A stretch of DNA of 64,000 bases from Rothia nasimurium (lineage in GTDB: Bacteria; Actinomycetota; Actinomycetes; Actinomycetales; Micrococcaceae). The notes beneath the pieces were generated by a model. It saw only the letters and a program-made list of their open reading frames with translations. It was not told the origin of the DNA and ran no database searches. The stretch is from NCBI RefSeq assembly GCF_928381705.1, contig NZ_CAKMSR010000004.1, positions 1-64,000 on the forward strand, written 5' to 3'. The translations under genes were made by a program, and so were the position numbers. This document shows, piece by piece, positions 44,438 to 53,880 of this stretch; the stretch's first letter is position 1; each line of letters opens with the position of its first letter.

Positions 44438-47400
44438 GTGATACACGAGCAGCTAGAGACTCAGGGCGATACCTTGCTTCTGGGCGCGCCCGGCAGCGGC
44501 AAAACCCAGGCCCTACTAGAAGTAGCTACCGCATTCATTGAGCAGGGTAAAGACCCTGCCCGTCTGCTGGTGCTCACCCCCTCACGCGTCAGCGCAACCA
44601 GATTCCGAGAAGCGCTCTCAGCCCGTATCACCGCAACAGTCTCAACCGCCCCGGTGCGAGCTTGGCAGGCTTACGCCTTTGATCTGCTGCGACGGGCCCA
44701 TATCGAGGGTTACCTACCCCACCTGGACTTCACCCCCAAGCTCCTTTCAGGCCCTGAGCAGGACGTCCTGATTAAAGAACTCCTCGACGGCCACCGCAGC
44801 GGCGAAGGCTCTGGCATTATCTGGCCCGATGACCTCCGTGAAGCCCTTGAAACCCGCGGTTTCCGCCACGAGGTGCGAGACTTTTTCGATCGCATGGCCG
44901 AATACGACCTCACAGCCTCAGCAGTTACAGACCTAGCGCAGCGCTTCGACCGCCCCGAGTGGCGGGCCCTGGCTAAGCTCTACACTGAATACCGCCAGGT
45001 GCGCGCCCTCCGCGCCCCGCATGCCTTCGACCCCGCAGCCCTTATCCACGAGGCCACCAAGACCCTGCTAGCCCACCCCGATTTTCTGAGTGCAGAACGC
45101 GCCCGCTTTGACCTGGTGCTCATTGACGACGTGCAAGAACTCACTCCCTCTATCTACCGGCTACTGGCTGTTCTGACCGGCAGGTCAGCAGAGTATTTGC
45201 GTACCACAGCTAGCAACTCACTGGCCTCTGTCACCGAAGCCGAATCACCAGACCTGGACGGCCTTCTTGCCTCGGGCCCGGCAGCGGTTATGACCTGCTG
45301 CACCGATACGGTCGTGCAGGGCTTCCGCGGAGCCAGCCCCCAGCTGGCAGCCAGCCTCCCCGACATCTTCCCCTCTCTCGTTACAGAAGAGCTCACCACG
45401 AGCTGGCGCATGGCACCTGTTATCGCCGAGCGCTGGGCAGAACTAGCCTCCCGCCTACCCGTTGTGCCCCGGGCAGCCCACCGGCGCGTCCTTACCCCCG
45501 CCCCGCAGGCGCCCAGCGAAGAAGCCCTCCTGCCGGTCGGGGACGACGGCGCCCTGCTAAACCCCGCAAAAGCAGCAGAACCAGACCCCGAGGTGCAGGG
45601 CCTGGTTGTAGAAACCCCCCAGCAGGAAAACCAGCTGCTAGCCCAAATGATTCTTGAAGACCACCTCTACCGGGGCAGGGCCTACCAGCGTAGCGCTATT
45701 ATCGTGCGAAACGGCTCAGACGTCACCCGGCTCAAACGAGCCCTCATTAACCTGGGTGTTCCCGTACAAACAGCAGCCTCCATCACCCCCGTGCGCGATG
45801 AACCTGCCGCCCGCCCCTTCCTCGATGCCCTGGGGCTAATCCTGCACACCCGGCGTCTACGGGCTACAGAGCGGGCCACGAGCCCTCACGCTGCAGAGAC
45901 AGAGCTTTCAACTACCCAGCAAGCAAACACCTGGGGCCTGGGCGCTGATACTGCGGTTTCCCTGCTGACCTCCCGCTTGGGCGGGGCCTCGACCATGGAC
46001 GTGCGTCGTTTACGCCAGCGTCTCCGCGCCGAAGAACTGCGCGCCGGGGGCACCCGCGACAGCGATGCCCTCCTAGTTGAAGCCCTCGTCAACCCCCAAC
46101 TACTGCCCACCGGCGAAAGCAGCGCCGCTGCCCGCCGCCTGGGCCGGGTACTCACCGCAGGCGATAAAGCCCTCAACCAGCCCGGCGCTACCGCCGAAAC
46201 CGTCCTCTGGGCACTCTGGGAGGCCTCAGAACTTGCCCCCCTCTGGAAAGCCCAGTCCCTCTCAGGCGGTGCAGGAGCCGACCGCGCCGGGCGAGACATC
46301 GACGCCATGATAGGCCTGTTTGAGGCAGCCGAACGCTACACCGACCAGATGCCAGGAGCCACCGCCGAACAGTTCTTGGCCTACATCGATGCCCAAGACC
46401 TACCCATGGATACCCTGGCAGAGCGCACCAACCACCGCGACGCCGTAGAAATCATGACCCCCGCTCTCGCCGCAGGGCGCGAATGGGACACCGTCTACAT
46501 CGCCGGCCTGCAAGACGGCACCTGGCCGAACACCACCGTCCGCGGCTCCCTACTGGGAACCCTCGACCTTGTGGACGCAGCTACCGGGCGCCTGGATACA
46601 AACGGACGCAATAACGGTGGGGGAGTAGCTCCCGGCTATTCGCTCCTTGAACGCCTACGCTCCAACCGTTTCGACGAGTTCCGTATGTTCGCCACAGCAA
46701 CCTCCCGAGCCCGCTCCCGGGTAGTCTGCACCGCTGTATCTTCTGCAGCCCAGGCCCCCAGCGAGCTGCTCGATATTTTTGCCCCGGCCCCCGGCGGCGA
46801 GCGGCCCCTCACCGAGGTCCGCCGCCCCATGACCCTGCGCTCGCTGGTTGCCGAACTGCGCCAGTGGTCAGAAGCCCAGCATATTTCACCGGCGAAAGCC
46901 GATGCTGCTGCCCGCCTGCTGGGCCGCCTCGCTGACCCTGAGCAGACCTCCGGGCTGAACCTACCCGGTGCCCACCCCCGCTCCTGGTGGGGACTGCTGC
47001 CCCTGTCCTCACAGGCCCCGGCCTTTGAAGGGGACGGGCCGGTTCCGGTATCGCCGTCTCAGATTGAAAAGATTCACCGCTCGCCCCTCGACTGGTTTGT
47101 AGCTGCCTCCCGTGCTGAAGCTGCCACCGACGCCTCGCGATCGCTGGGCACTCTCATCCACGCCATTTGCGAAGATATGCCCGATGGGAACGGAACCGAC
47201 CTGCGCGACGAGCTCCACCGCCGTCTACCCCAGCTAGGGCTCCCCAAAACCTGGGAGAGCCAGAAGATGGTGGAGCGGGCCGAGGGCATGCTCCAGAAGT
47301 TCGCCGACTACGTGCGAGACCTCAAGGGCAAAGGACGCTCCCTGGTGGGCGTCGAAGGTTCCTTTAGTGTGCTGGTGCCCGGCCCCGCCAAGGACGCCCT

Positions 47401-47914
47401 GCTGTCGGGGCGTGTGGACCGCATCGAAGTAGACCAGGTAGGGCGCTTTATCATCATCGATCTGAAGACCGGTAAGAGTAAGCCCAGCAAGGCAGACCTT
47501 GAACAGCACCCACAGCTCGCTGCCTATCAGGTTGCTCTAGAAGCCGGTGCAGGCGCCCTGATGCAGCAGGCCCTACAGCACGATGCCCTAGCCCAGAAAG
47601 AGGGTGAGCAGCCAGCGAAGCCGCAACCGAACCAGGTGCCGGTACTCGATGGGCTCCACGAGCTTTCTGGCGGTGCCCTGCTTCTACAAATTGGTGGGAC
47701 CACGAAGAGCTACTCCGAGCAGGAACAGGCCCCTCTGACCGCTGAAAGTACCTGGGCCGTTGAACTCATCAACCGGGCTGCCGAACTGATTGCAGGGGAG
47801 CACCTGCAGGCTCGGCATACCGCAGGTGGCCCCTTTGGCATCGGCTGTGCCCTCCCCGATATTTGCCCCATCTGCTCACGGGGCCGCGCTATCACCGTCC
47901 GCCCCGCCCAGTAA
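44438..47914 (+). CDS. adnA: Helicase-nuclease subunit AdnA
   Basis: First subunit of the AdnAB double-strand-break resection complex, 1158 residues. An N-terminal UvrD-like motor (Walker A GAPGSGKT at ~16-23, motif II LVLIDDVQE, so DDVQ instead of DExQ) is followed by helicase 2 domains and a C-terminal RecB-family nuclease (GRVDRIEVDQVGRFIIIDLKTG, QHPQLAAYQ). One Cys in LIHAICEDM plus C-x5-C-x2-C near the C-terminus could hold an Fe-S cluster. Start chosen at GTG 44438 because GGGGAG stands six bases before it; an earlier GTG at 44399 lacks one. adnB follows ten bases later. Confidence 0.9.
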   Translation: MIHEQLETQGDTLLLGAPGSGKTQALLEVATAFIEQGKDPARLLVLTPSRVSATRFREALSARITATVSTAPVRAWQAYAFDLLRRAHIEGYLPHLDFTPKLLSGPEQDVLIKELLDGHRSGEGSGIIWPDDLREALETRGFRHEVRDFFDRMAEYDLTASAVTDLAQRFDRPEWRALAKLYTEYRQVRALRAPHAFDPAALIHEATKTLLAHPDFLSAERARFDLVLIDDVQELTPSIYRLLAVLTGRSAEYLRTTASNSLASVTEAESPDLDGLLASGPAAVMTCCTDTVVQGFRGASPQLAASLPDIFPSLVTEELTTSWRMAPVIAERWAELASRLPVVPRAAHRRVLTPAPQAPSEEALLPVGDDGALLNPAKAAEPDPEVQGLVVETPQQENQLLAQMILEDHLYRGRAYQRSAIIVRNGSDVTRLKRALINLGVPVQTAASITPVRDEPAARPFLDALGLILHTRRLRATERATSPHAAETELSTTQQANTWGLGADTAVSLLTSRLGGASTMDVRRLRQRLRAEELRAGGTRDSDALLVEALVNPQLLPTGESSAAARRLGRVLTAGDKALNQPGATAETVLWALWEASELAPLWKAQSLSGGAGADRAGRDIDAMIGLFEAAERYTDQMPGATAEQFLAYIDAQDLPMDTLAERTNHRDAVEIMTPALAAGREWDTVYIAGLQDGTWPNTTVRGSLLGTLDLVDAATGRLDTNGRNNGGGVAPGYSLLERLRSNRFDEFRMFATATSRARSRVVCTAVSSAAQAPSELLDIFAPAPGGERPLTEVRRPMTLRSLVAELRQWSEAQHISPAKADAAARLLGRLADPEQTSGLNLPGAHPRSWWGLLPLSSQAPAFEGDGPVPVSPSQIEKIHRSPLDWFVAASRAEAATDASRSLGTLIHAICEDMPDGNGTDLRDELHRRLPQLGLPKTWESQKMVERAEGMLQKFADYVRDLKGKGRSLVGVEGSFSVLVPGPAKDALLSGRVDRIEVDQVGRFIIIDLKTGKSKPSKADLEQHPQLAAYQVALEAGAGALMQQALQHDALAQKEGEQPAKPQPNQVPVLDGLHELSGGALLLQIGGTTKSYSEQEQAPLTAESTWAVELINRAAELIAGEHLQARHTAGGPFGIGCALPDICPICSRGRAITVRPAQ

Positions 47915-47924
47915 AGGCAGAATC

Positions 47925-50900
47925 ATGACTGAACAGAAGCCAGCAGAAACCTTTCTCAGCCCTGAAGATATTGCAAAAGCCCTGGGCCGCCCCCTACCCA
48001 CAGCGGAGCAATCTGCCATTATCAGCTCCCCGCTGGTACCCCGCCTGGTCGTAGCGGGAGCAGGCTCGGGTAAGACCGCCACCATGGTGGACCGTGTGGT
48101 GTGGCTGGTTGCAAACGGGCTTGTGCGCGCCGACCAGGTACTGGGGGTGACCTTCACCCGCAAGGCCGCCGGTGAACTGCGGGAGCGTATGCGCTCCCGC
48201 CTTGAAGAGCTCCGCCGCCAGGGGCTCGTGCGAGAAAACCCTGATCAAGGCGCGGACGGAGTTACGAGCGACCCCACCATCTCCACCTACCACTCCTACG
48301 CTAATACGCTGGTGCAGCAGTACGGGCTTCGCATCGGCGTAGAAGACGATGCCCAAATGCTGGGTGGCGCTCAAACCTGGCAGCTGGTTGCCCAAATCGT
48401 GGAGCACTATGAGGGCAAGCTGCCTGAAAAAGACGTCGCTAAATCAACCATGGTGGAAGCCATCATCAAACTCTCGTCCGAGTGCGCTGAACACCTGGTA
48501 AGCCCCGATGCTGTTATCGACTGGTGCACAGAAACTCTGAAACAGGTAGATCACCTGGGTAAGCCCACGGTTAAGGGGGCTACCACTGAACAACGAGCCC
48601 TGGTGCAGGGGCTACAACTGCGTATTTTTTACGCTGAGCTGGTCAAACGCTATTCGTCCATCAAAGAACAGATGCAGGTGATGGACTACGGCGACCTCAT
48701 CGCCAAGGCTGCCCACATCGCGAAGACCGTACCTCAAGCTGCGCAGACAGAACGGGAACGCTTTAGGGTGGTGCTGCTGGACGAATTCCAAGATACCTCC
48801 CATGCCCAGATGCAGCTCTTCTCCGATCTGTTTGGGGCAAAAGCAGATGCCCCTGCCCACCCCGTGATGGCGGTGGGCGACCCCAAGCAGTCTATCTACG
48901 GCTTCCGCGGAGCTTCTGACGGCCAGCTCTTTAGCTTCTACGACTACTTCCCGGCAGAAGACCGTACCGCCAGCTACCTCACTGTGGCCTGGCGAAACGA
49001 CACTTCTATCTTGGCGGCTGCTAACCGGGTAGCTGAGCCCCTGAGCGTAAGCCCCGACTGGGTTCAACGAACCCACACCATCGAGGTGCCGCCCCTGGTC
49101 GCGCGCCCCAACCCCACTGCGGGGCGGGTGCTGGTAGGGGAGTACCTTACCGACCTGCAAGAAGCCCGTGCCCTTGGCCAGATGATTGCTGAGCAACGCT
49201 CTAGCTTTGCTGGCCGCCCGCTCTCCGACATGCCGACCATGGCCGTCCTCTGCAAAAAACGGGCCATGATGGAACCCCTGCAAGAAGCCTTCGACGAGCT
49301 GGGCGTCCCCTACCAGGTAGTAGGTCTGGGCGGTCTGCTCGATACCCCCGAAATCGTAGATCTGGTGGCGGTACTCCGAGTGCTGAGCGACCCCGGCCGT
49401 TCAGATGCGCTCATGCGCATACTGGCTGGCGCCCGCTGGCGGCTCGGCTTATCTGACCTGCTAGCCTTTGGCGAGTGGGCAGAAGCCCTTAAACGCCAGC
49501 GAGAACTTGAAATCAGGTTTGGCATTACAGCCCAGGCCGCTGCCCTGCGCGCCGAACAGGAAATCCTCGACGAGGTTGAGGGCCTGAGCGAAGCCGCTGA
49601 ACGCGGTGCCACCAGTGCGAGGGACCTAAAGGACGCTGGTGAGCAGGTGCCCGCGTCCGCTGAAGACTACCGGCGCCTGCTCCAGGCTGCCGCCCCCGAC
49701 GTCACCGACGGAGCCTCCCTGATTGAGGCGCTCGAAAACCTGCCACAGGAGGGCTGGGTCTCAGCCCGCAGCGGCCGGTCCATCAGCGCCGAAGGCTTGA
49801 AACGACTTCAGGCCGTATCGAGGGAACTGACCTACCTGCGCCAGTTCACCGCCGATGACCTCACCACCCTCATCAGCGAAATCGAGCGCACCCTCCTGCT
49901 CGATATCGAGCTAGCTGCCCGCCCGGGGGCACACGCAACATCGGCCCGCAGACACCTTGACGCCTTCTACGATGTGGCCGCTACCTACGAGTCCACAGCT
50001 CCCCGCGTGAACGCCCTGCTCTTGGCCGCTGCCAACGGCCAGCCCCTGGAAGAGGGAGAAGCCGGCGTCCGCTTTGCCCTCAGCGCCACCGGCGCCTCGG
50101 CATCGGGAATTAGCGGCTTCTTAGCCTGGCTCGATGCGGCAGCCCAGCAGGAAGCCGGGCTCGAAATGGCAGCAGAGACCCCCCGCCACGACGCGGTGCA
50201 GATTCTTACCGTGCACGCTTCAAAGGGGTTGGAGTGGGACCAAGTGTATATTCCGGGCATGGCTGCCGGAGACTTCCCCGATGCTAAGGACGAGCGATGG
50301 ACCAAGCAGTCGGACACCCTGCCCTGGCCCCTGCGCGGGGACGCCGCCTACCTACCCGGCTGGCGGTCAGACTTTGATCATTTGCAGGATCTCGGTGGTT
50401 TCATGGCCCAGCTCTCGGAGCAGGCGGTAGAACACCGCACCCTGGAAGAGCGCCGTCTGGCCTACGTGGGGTACACCCGTGCCAGATCCCTGCTCGTTCT
50501 GACTACCTCGGCCTGGAAGGGAACCACGGCTAAGCCCCGCCTCATGTCTGATTTTGTCGCCGAGTTGCTCGATGCCCCGGTTGAGTTAGCTGAAATTCTG
50601 AGCGATCTTGACCCTGAGCAGGTAGGCACCGTCAACCCCCAGTCAGCCACGATTACCACTGCCCTCTGGCCCTTCGACCCCTTCGACGGGCCCCACCAGA
50701 TGACCTGGACCTCCCTTCAGGAACTCGAAGCAGCAGGCCCTGCACCCAGCCCGAACGAGAGCAAACAGGGCAACCTAACAGGGCTCAGCCCCCGCCAGGT
50801 AGTCGAGCGTGCAGCCCAGAACGTGCTGCGCGGTGGGCTTGAGGCAGATGTGCTAGCTGAAGCTCTCGCTGCCCTCCCCGACCCCACCCCGGAGCAGGCC

Positions 50901-51605
50901 CAAGAGGCACGAGACGCTATCGAAGACTGGCAGGAAGAAACCGACCTGCTCCTGAGCCTGCTGGCCGCACCCGCGGAAAACAGCTCCTTCGAGCTACCCG
51001 GTCACCTGTCAGCCTCCCTGCTCGTCAACCTGGTCAAAGACCCCCAGGCCGTCATCGATAACATGCGACGCCCCATGCCCCAAAAGCCGGGTATCGCGGC
51101 CCGCCAGGGAACCATCTTCCACAGCTGGGTTGAAGACCACTTCGGCACCAGCGGCATGCTCGACATGGACGAAGATTTCGATGACGACAGCACCGAAGAA
51201 GAGCTCAATATTCCGGCCCTGCGAGAGAACTTCCTCGCCAGCGACTGGGCAAGCCGTGAGCCCTGGGCCCTGGAATACCCCCTTGAAACTCCTCTGGCTG
51301 GGATCACTGTACGCGGCCGTATCGACGCTATCTTTACTCGGGTAGACGGGGACGGCGCAACTATCTGGCAGCTGGTGGATTGGAAGACCGGGCGCCCCCC
51401 GCGTACCAAGAAGGAGCTGAAGGAGCGCTCAGTGCAGCTCTCCCTCTACCGCCTGGGCTTTGCCCGCTTGCAAGGGGTGCCCGAAGAAAATGTAGAAGCC
51501 CACTTCTTCTATGCCTCCACCGGAGAGAGTATCGAAGTTACCAACTTCTCCACCCGGGCAGAGTTAGAGAAGGCTGTAGAGCGAGCAGCTCAGCTGGCTG
51601 GTTGA
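47925..51605 (+). CDS. adnB: Helicase-nuclease subunit AdnB
   Basis: Second AdnAB subunit, 1226 residues, expected to be the lead translocase. Motor motifs are complete: Walker A VVAGAGSGKTATM (~45), FTRKAAGELRERM (Ia), LLDEFQDTS (II), VGDPKQSIYGFRGA (III) and TVHASKGLEWDQVYI (V). The C-terminal nuclease domain has GRIDAIFTRV, LVDWKTGRPP and QLSLYRL. With AdnA it unwinds and degrades DNA ends for recombination. ATG 47925 has AAAGGCAG upstream; the open frame running back into adnA is ignored. Its 3' end overlaps the convergent kinase-like gene by 16 bases. Confidence 0.92.
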   Translation: MTEQKPAETFLSPEDIAKALGRPLPTAEQSAIISSPLVPRLVVAGAGSGKTATMVDRVVWLVANGLVRADQVLGVTFTRKAAGELRERMRSRLEELRRQGLVRENPDQGADGVTSDPTISTYHSYANTLVQQYGLRIGVEDDAQMLGGAQTWQLVAQIVEHYEGKLPEKDVAKSTMVEAIIKLSSECAEHLVSPDAVIDWCTETLKQVDHLGKPTVKGATTEQRALVQGLQLRIFYAELVKRYSSIKEQMQVMDYGDLIAKAAHIAKTVPQAAQTERERFRVVLLDEFQDTSHAQMQLFSDLFGAKADAPAHPVMAVGDPKQSIYGFRGASDGQLFSFYDYFPAEDRTASYLTVAWRNDTSILAAANRVAEPLSVSPDWVQRTHTIEVPPLVARPNPTAGRVLVGEYLTDLQEARALGQMIAEQRSSFAGRPLSDMPTMAVLCKKRAMMEPLQEAFDELGVPYQVVGLGGLLDTPEIVDLVAVLRVLSDPGRSDALMRILAGARWRLGLSDLLAFGEWAEALKRQRELEIRFGITAQAAALRAEQEILDEVEGLSEAAERGATSARDLKDAGEQVPASAEDYRRLLQAAAPDVTDGASLIEALENLPQEGWVSARSGRSISAEGLKRLQAVSRELTYLRQFTADDLTTLISEIERTLLLDIELAARPGAHATSARRHLDAFYDVAATYESTAPRVNALLLAAANGQPLEEGEAGVRFALSATGASASGISGFLAWLDAAAQQEAGLEMAAETPRHDAVQILTVHASKGLEWDQVYIPGMAAGDFPDAKDERWTKQSDTLPWPLRGDAAYLPGWRSDFDHLQDLGGFMAQLSEQAVEHRTLEERRLAYVGYTRARSLLVLTTSAWKGTTAKPRLMSDFVAELLDAPVELAEILSDLDPEQVGTVNPQSATITTALWPFDPFDGPHQMTWTSLQELEAAGPAPSPNESKQGNLTGLSPRQVVERAAQNVLRGGLEADVLAEALAALPDPTPEQAQEARDAIEDWQEETDLLLSLLAAPAENSSFELPGHLSASLLVNLVKDPQAVIDNMRRPMPQKPGIAARQGTIFHSWVEDHFGTSGMLDMDEDFDDDSTEEELNIPALRENFLASDWASREPWALEYPLETPLAGITVRGRIDAIFTRVDGDGATIWQLVDWKTGRPPRTKKELKERSVQLSLYRLGFARLQGVPEENVEAHFFYASTGESIEVTNFSTRAELEKAVERAAQLAG

Positions 51606-52546
51606 ATCGCCCCAACAGCTCGTAACTCGGCTTCAAGATGATCCAACATAGAAACAGCTTCTGAGATCATTACCCTATCCTCTAGCTCAACCCCGCGGAT
51701 GAGCCATTGGGCCAAACCGAATTCAGCATAGAGATTAGCTCGTGCTTCGAGGTTACGGTCGGGTTCCTGGGGCATTTCTTCCCGGTAGCTTGCGAAGACG
51801 CGCTCTCTAAAGAGGGGGTCTTCGCAGGCGTAAAGCCAGGCAAAGTCAGCAGCGGGGTCTCCCACGCAGACTTCTGACCAGCCGGTGATTTCAACAATTT
51901 TTTTCTGGTCAAGCACGAGGTTATCTTCGTTGAGGTCCCCGTGAATGACGCGGGGGCGGAAGTCCCACATCACCGTGTTGTTGAGTTGCTGCTCCCAGCG
52001 GGTGAGCAACCCGGAGGGCACCTTACCGGTGGCTACAGCCAGGTCCAGCTCTGCAAGCCTGCGCTCGCGGACCTGCTGGCCGGTGTAGACCGGTAGATCG
52101 GCGTCCTCAACGATGGTGGTGGGGAAAACGTGAATGGTAGCGATGTGGCGGGCAATCTCGTCCGCAATATTGGGCTGGCCCTCGCGGGTTCGGTGGGAGA
52201 GGTCCGCTAAATCGTCGATGTCGTAGTGGGAGCCGGGGTTGTGGGTGTAGATGAAGGCCTGCCGCCCGTCGAGGGGAACGGTACCCACAATGGTGGGTAC
52301 GAGGAAGGGCAGGCGGGCGCGGAGCCCCGGCGTGAAAGACTGGAGAATGACGTGTTCCGCTTCGAGGCGCACGCTCGCTTCGGGGTGCTTGGGGGCACGG
52401 ACGCGCCAGCGCTTGTCGGCTGAGTCAATGATGATGGCTGAGTCGAAGTCGAGGGCGTCGTCGGCTGAGGGGAGGGCGGCTACGGGGTAGAGCCCGGGGA
52501 CCCCAGCTGATACGATGGCGGCAAGTTGAAGCGGTGTTGAAGTCAC
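51590..52546 (-). CDS. APH-fold phosphotransferase-like protein, key Asp altered
   Basis: A 318-residue protein of the aminoglycoside/macrolide phosphotransferase fold. The catalytic loop IHGDLNEDN is intact (~205). The following metal-binding segment reads VEITGWSEVCVGDPAADF, where active relatives have a V-I-D-W type sequence, so the usual Asp is Gly here. It may be a non-canonical or inactive kinase; antibiotic resistance should not be assumed. The same gene class sits beside adnAB/nudC in other actinobacteria. GTG 52546 follows TACCCT by seven bases. Its end overlaps adnB by 16 bases. Confidence 0.75.
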   Translation of the reverse strand: MTSTPLQLAAIVSAGVPGLYPVAALPSADDALDFDSAIIIDSADKRWRVRAPKHPEASVRLEAEHVILQSFTPGLRARLPFLVPTIVGTVPLDGRQAFIYTHNPGSHYDIDDLADLSHRTREGQPNIADEIARHIATIHVFPTTIVEDADLPVYTGQQVRERRLAELDLAVATGKVPSGLLTRWEQQLNNTVMWDFRPRVIHGDLNEDNLVLDQKKIVEITGWSEVCVGDPAADFAWLYACEDPLFRERVFASYREEMPQEPDRNLEARANLYAEFGLAQWLIRGVELEDRVMISEAVSMLDHLEAELRAVGAIQPAS

Positions 52547-52584
52547 ACTTTTAAGGGTACAAGAGAAGTTGGAACGAACCCGAT

Positions 52585-53817
52585 ATGAATGCTGAAAATA
52601 TGACTAATCTGTCGGCATCTAGTTCGCAGGACGATACGGACGCAGCACCCGGCGTGGGCGGGCAGGGCTGGTTTTCGCCCCTGGGGCGGTTACCGCTGAC
52701 TACTGACCGGGTGCGAACCAGCGGCGCCGTGCGGGAGCGTCCAGGGTTCTTCGCTCACCTGGGGCAGGCCCTGACGGGCGGGCAAGACACCACAGATAGA
52801 ACACCCAGCGACCTTTACCCCTGGCTTCTTAGCCCCGCCCTGCTGGCAGTTGACCGGGGCAAGGTGCTGGTTCACCAGACCGGCCAGGGGCTAGAACCGT
52901 TGGACCTAGCGCAGGTTTTTGATCTGCATACTGAAGCTGTACTCGACTACACGTCCCGCGACCGTCACCAGCACCCAACCCTCATCTTCGCAGGAAGCCG
53001 GGTAGCGGCGTCCGCACCTACACAGAAGGGGGAGACAACCGAACAACCCGTGCTCGTAATCCTGGCTGACTTTGACCGCTTCTTAGACCTGGGAGAATCA
53101 CCCCTGAACCTCCAGGGCTTTGAAAACCAGGAGCAAACCCTCGCTGAGGTGGTAGCTGCCCGCTCGGGCGGCGAGTGGGTGAACATACGCGACTACGCTG
53201 CCTTCGCCTATGAGGGGCAGGGAGCAGCCTTCGCCTGGGGCGAGGTGCTGGCGGCTGCGGCGTCCTTGAGCGCCTGGCATGCATCCTCTGGTTATGATGC
53301 GCGGACGGGCACCCCCACCTTCGCTACCCGCGGCGGCTGGGTGCGGGTTACCGAAGAGGATAGAGAGCTCTTTCCCCGCACAGACCCCGCCGTTATCACA
53401 GCCGTTACCGCTGAGTTTGGGGGTGAGAGCAAGATTCTGCTGGGACAGGCGCGGGCCTGGGGAAAAGGGCGCTTTTCTACCTTTGCCGGGTTTGTTGAGG
53501 GCGGTGAAGCCCTCGAAACCGCTGTCCTGCGCGAGGTCTACGAGGAATGCGGCGGGCTGGTTACTTCACTGAAGTATCTGGGGTCGCAACCCTGGCCCTT
53601 CCCCAGGTCGCTGATGTGCGGTTATCTTGCTGAAATCTCCAATCCCGACCAGGTTGAAGCTGACGGGGCTGAGATTGAGGAAATCCGCTGGTTCAGCCGA
53701 TTAGAGCTCCTTGATGCCCACCGGTCAGGCGCTGTGCAGCTGCCCGGGCCGAGCTCTATTTCCCGCCGCCTGATTGAGTTCTGGCTGGGGCAGCCCCTGG
53801 GCCCTGCTGGGCGGTAG
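52585..53817 (+). CDS. nudC: NudC-type NADH pyrophosphatase lacking the zinc cysteines
   Basis: A 410-residue Nudix hydrolase expected to cleave NAD(H) or NAD-capped RNA. The Nudix box is complete (GFVEGGEALETAVLREVYEE, residues ~310-329), and the NudC-specific SQPWPFPRS follows. In front, the segment SAWHASSGYDARTGTPTFATRGGW corresponds to the zinc ribbon, but all four expected cysteines are absent. The N-terminal ~50 residues are polar. Divergent from the kinase-like gene, followed by uvrD2, as in Mycobacterium (nudC-uvrD2). No clear Shine-Dalgarno for the ATG at 52585; a second in-frame ATG is at codon 6. Confidence 0.85.
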   Translation: MNAENMTNLSASSSQDDTDAAPGVGGQGWFSPLGRLPLTTDRVRTSGAVRERPGFFAHLGQALTGGQDTTDRTPSDLYPWLLSPALLAVDRGKVLVHQTGQGLEPLDLAQVFDLHTEAVLDYTSRDRHQHPTLIFAGSRVAASAPTQKGETTEQPVLVILADFDRFLDLGESPLNLQGFENQEQTLAEVVAARSGGEWVNIRDYAAFAYEGQGAAFAWGEVLAAAASLSAWHASSGYDARTGTPTFATRGGWVRVTEEDRELFPRTDPAVITAVTAEFGGESKILLGQARAWGKGRFSTFAGFVEGGEALETAVLREVYEECGGLVTSLKYLGSQPWPFPRSLMCGYLAEISNPDQVEADGAEIEEIRWFSRLELLDAHRSGAVQLPGPSSISRRLIEFWLGQPLGPAGR

Positions 53818-53880
53818 ACTAGATAGCTGGCGTGGCCGCGCGCGGCCAGCAAGAACATACGAGGGTAGGGGAGAAGCACC

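Noticed and set aside
51590..52546. Antibiotic-resistance phosphotransferase
   Set aside because: The fold is right, but the altered metal-site Asp and the conserved housekeeping neighbourhood argue against a resistance gene.
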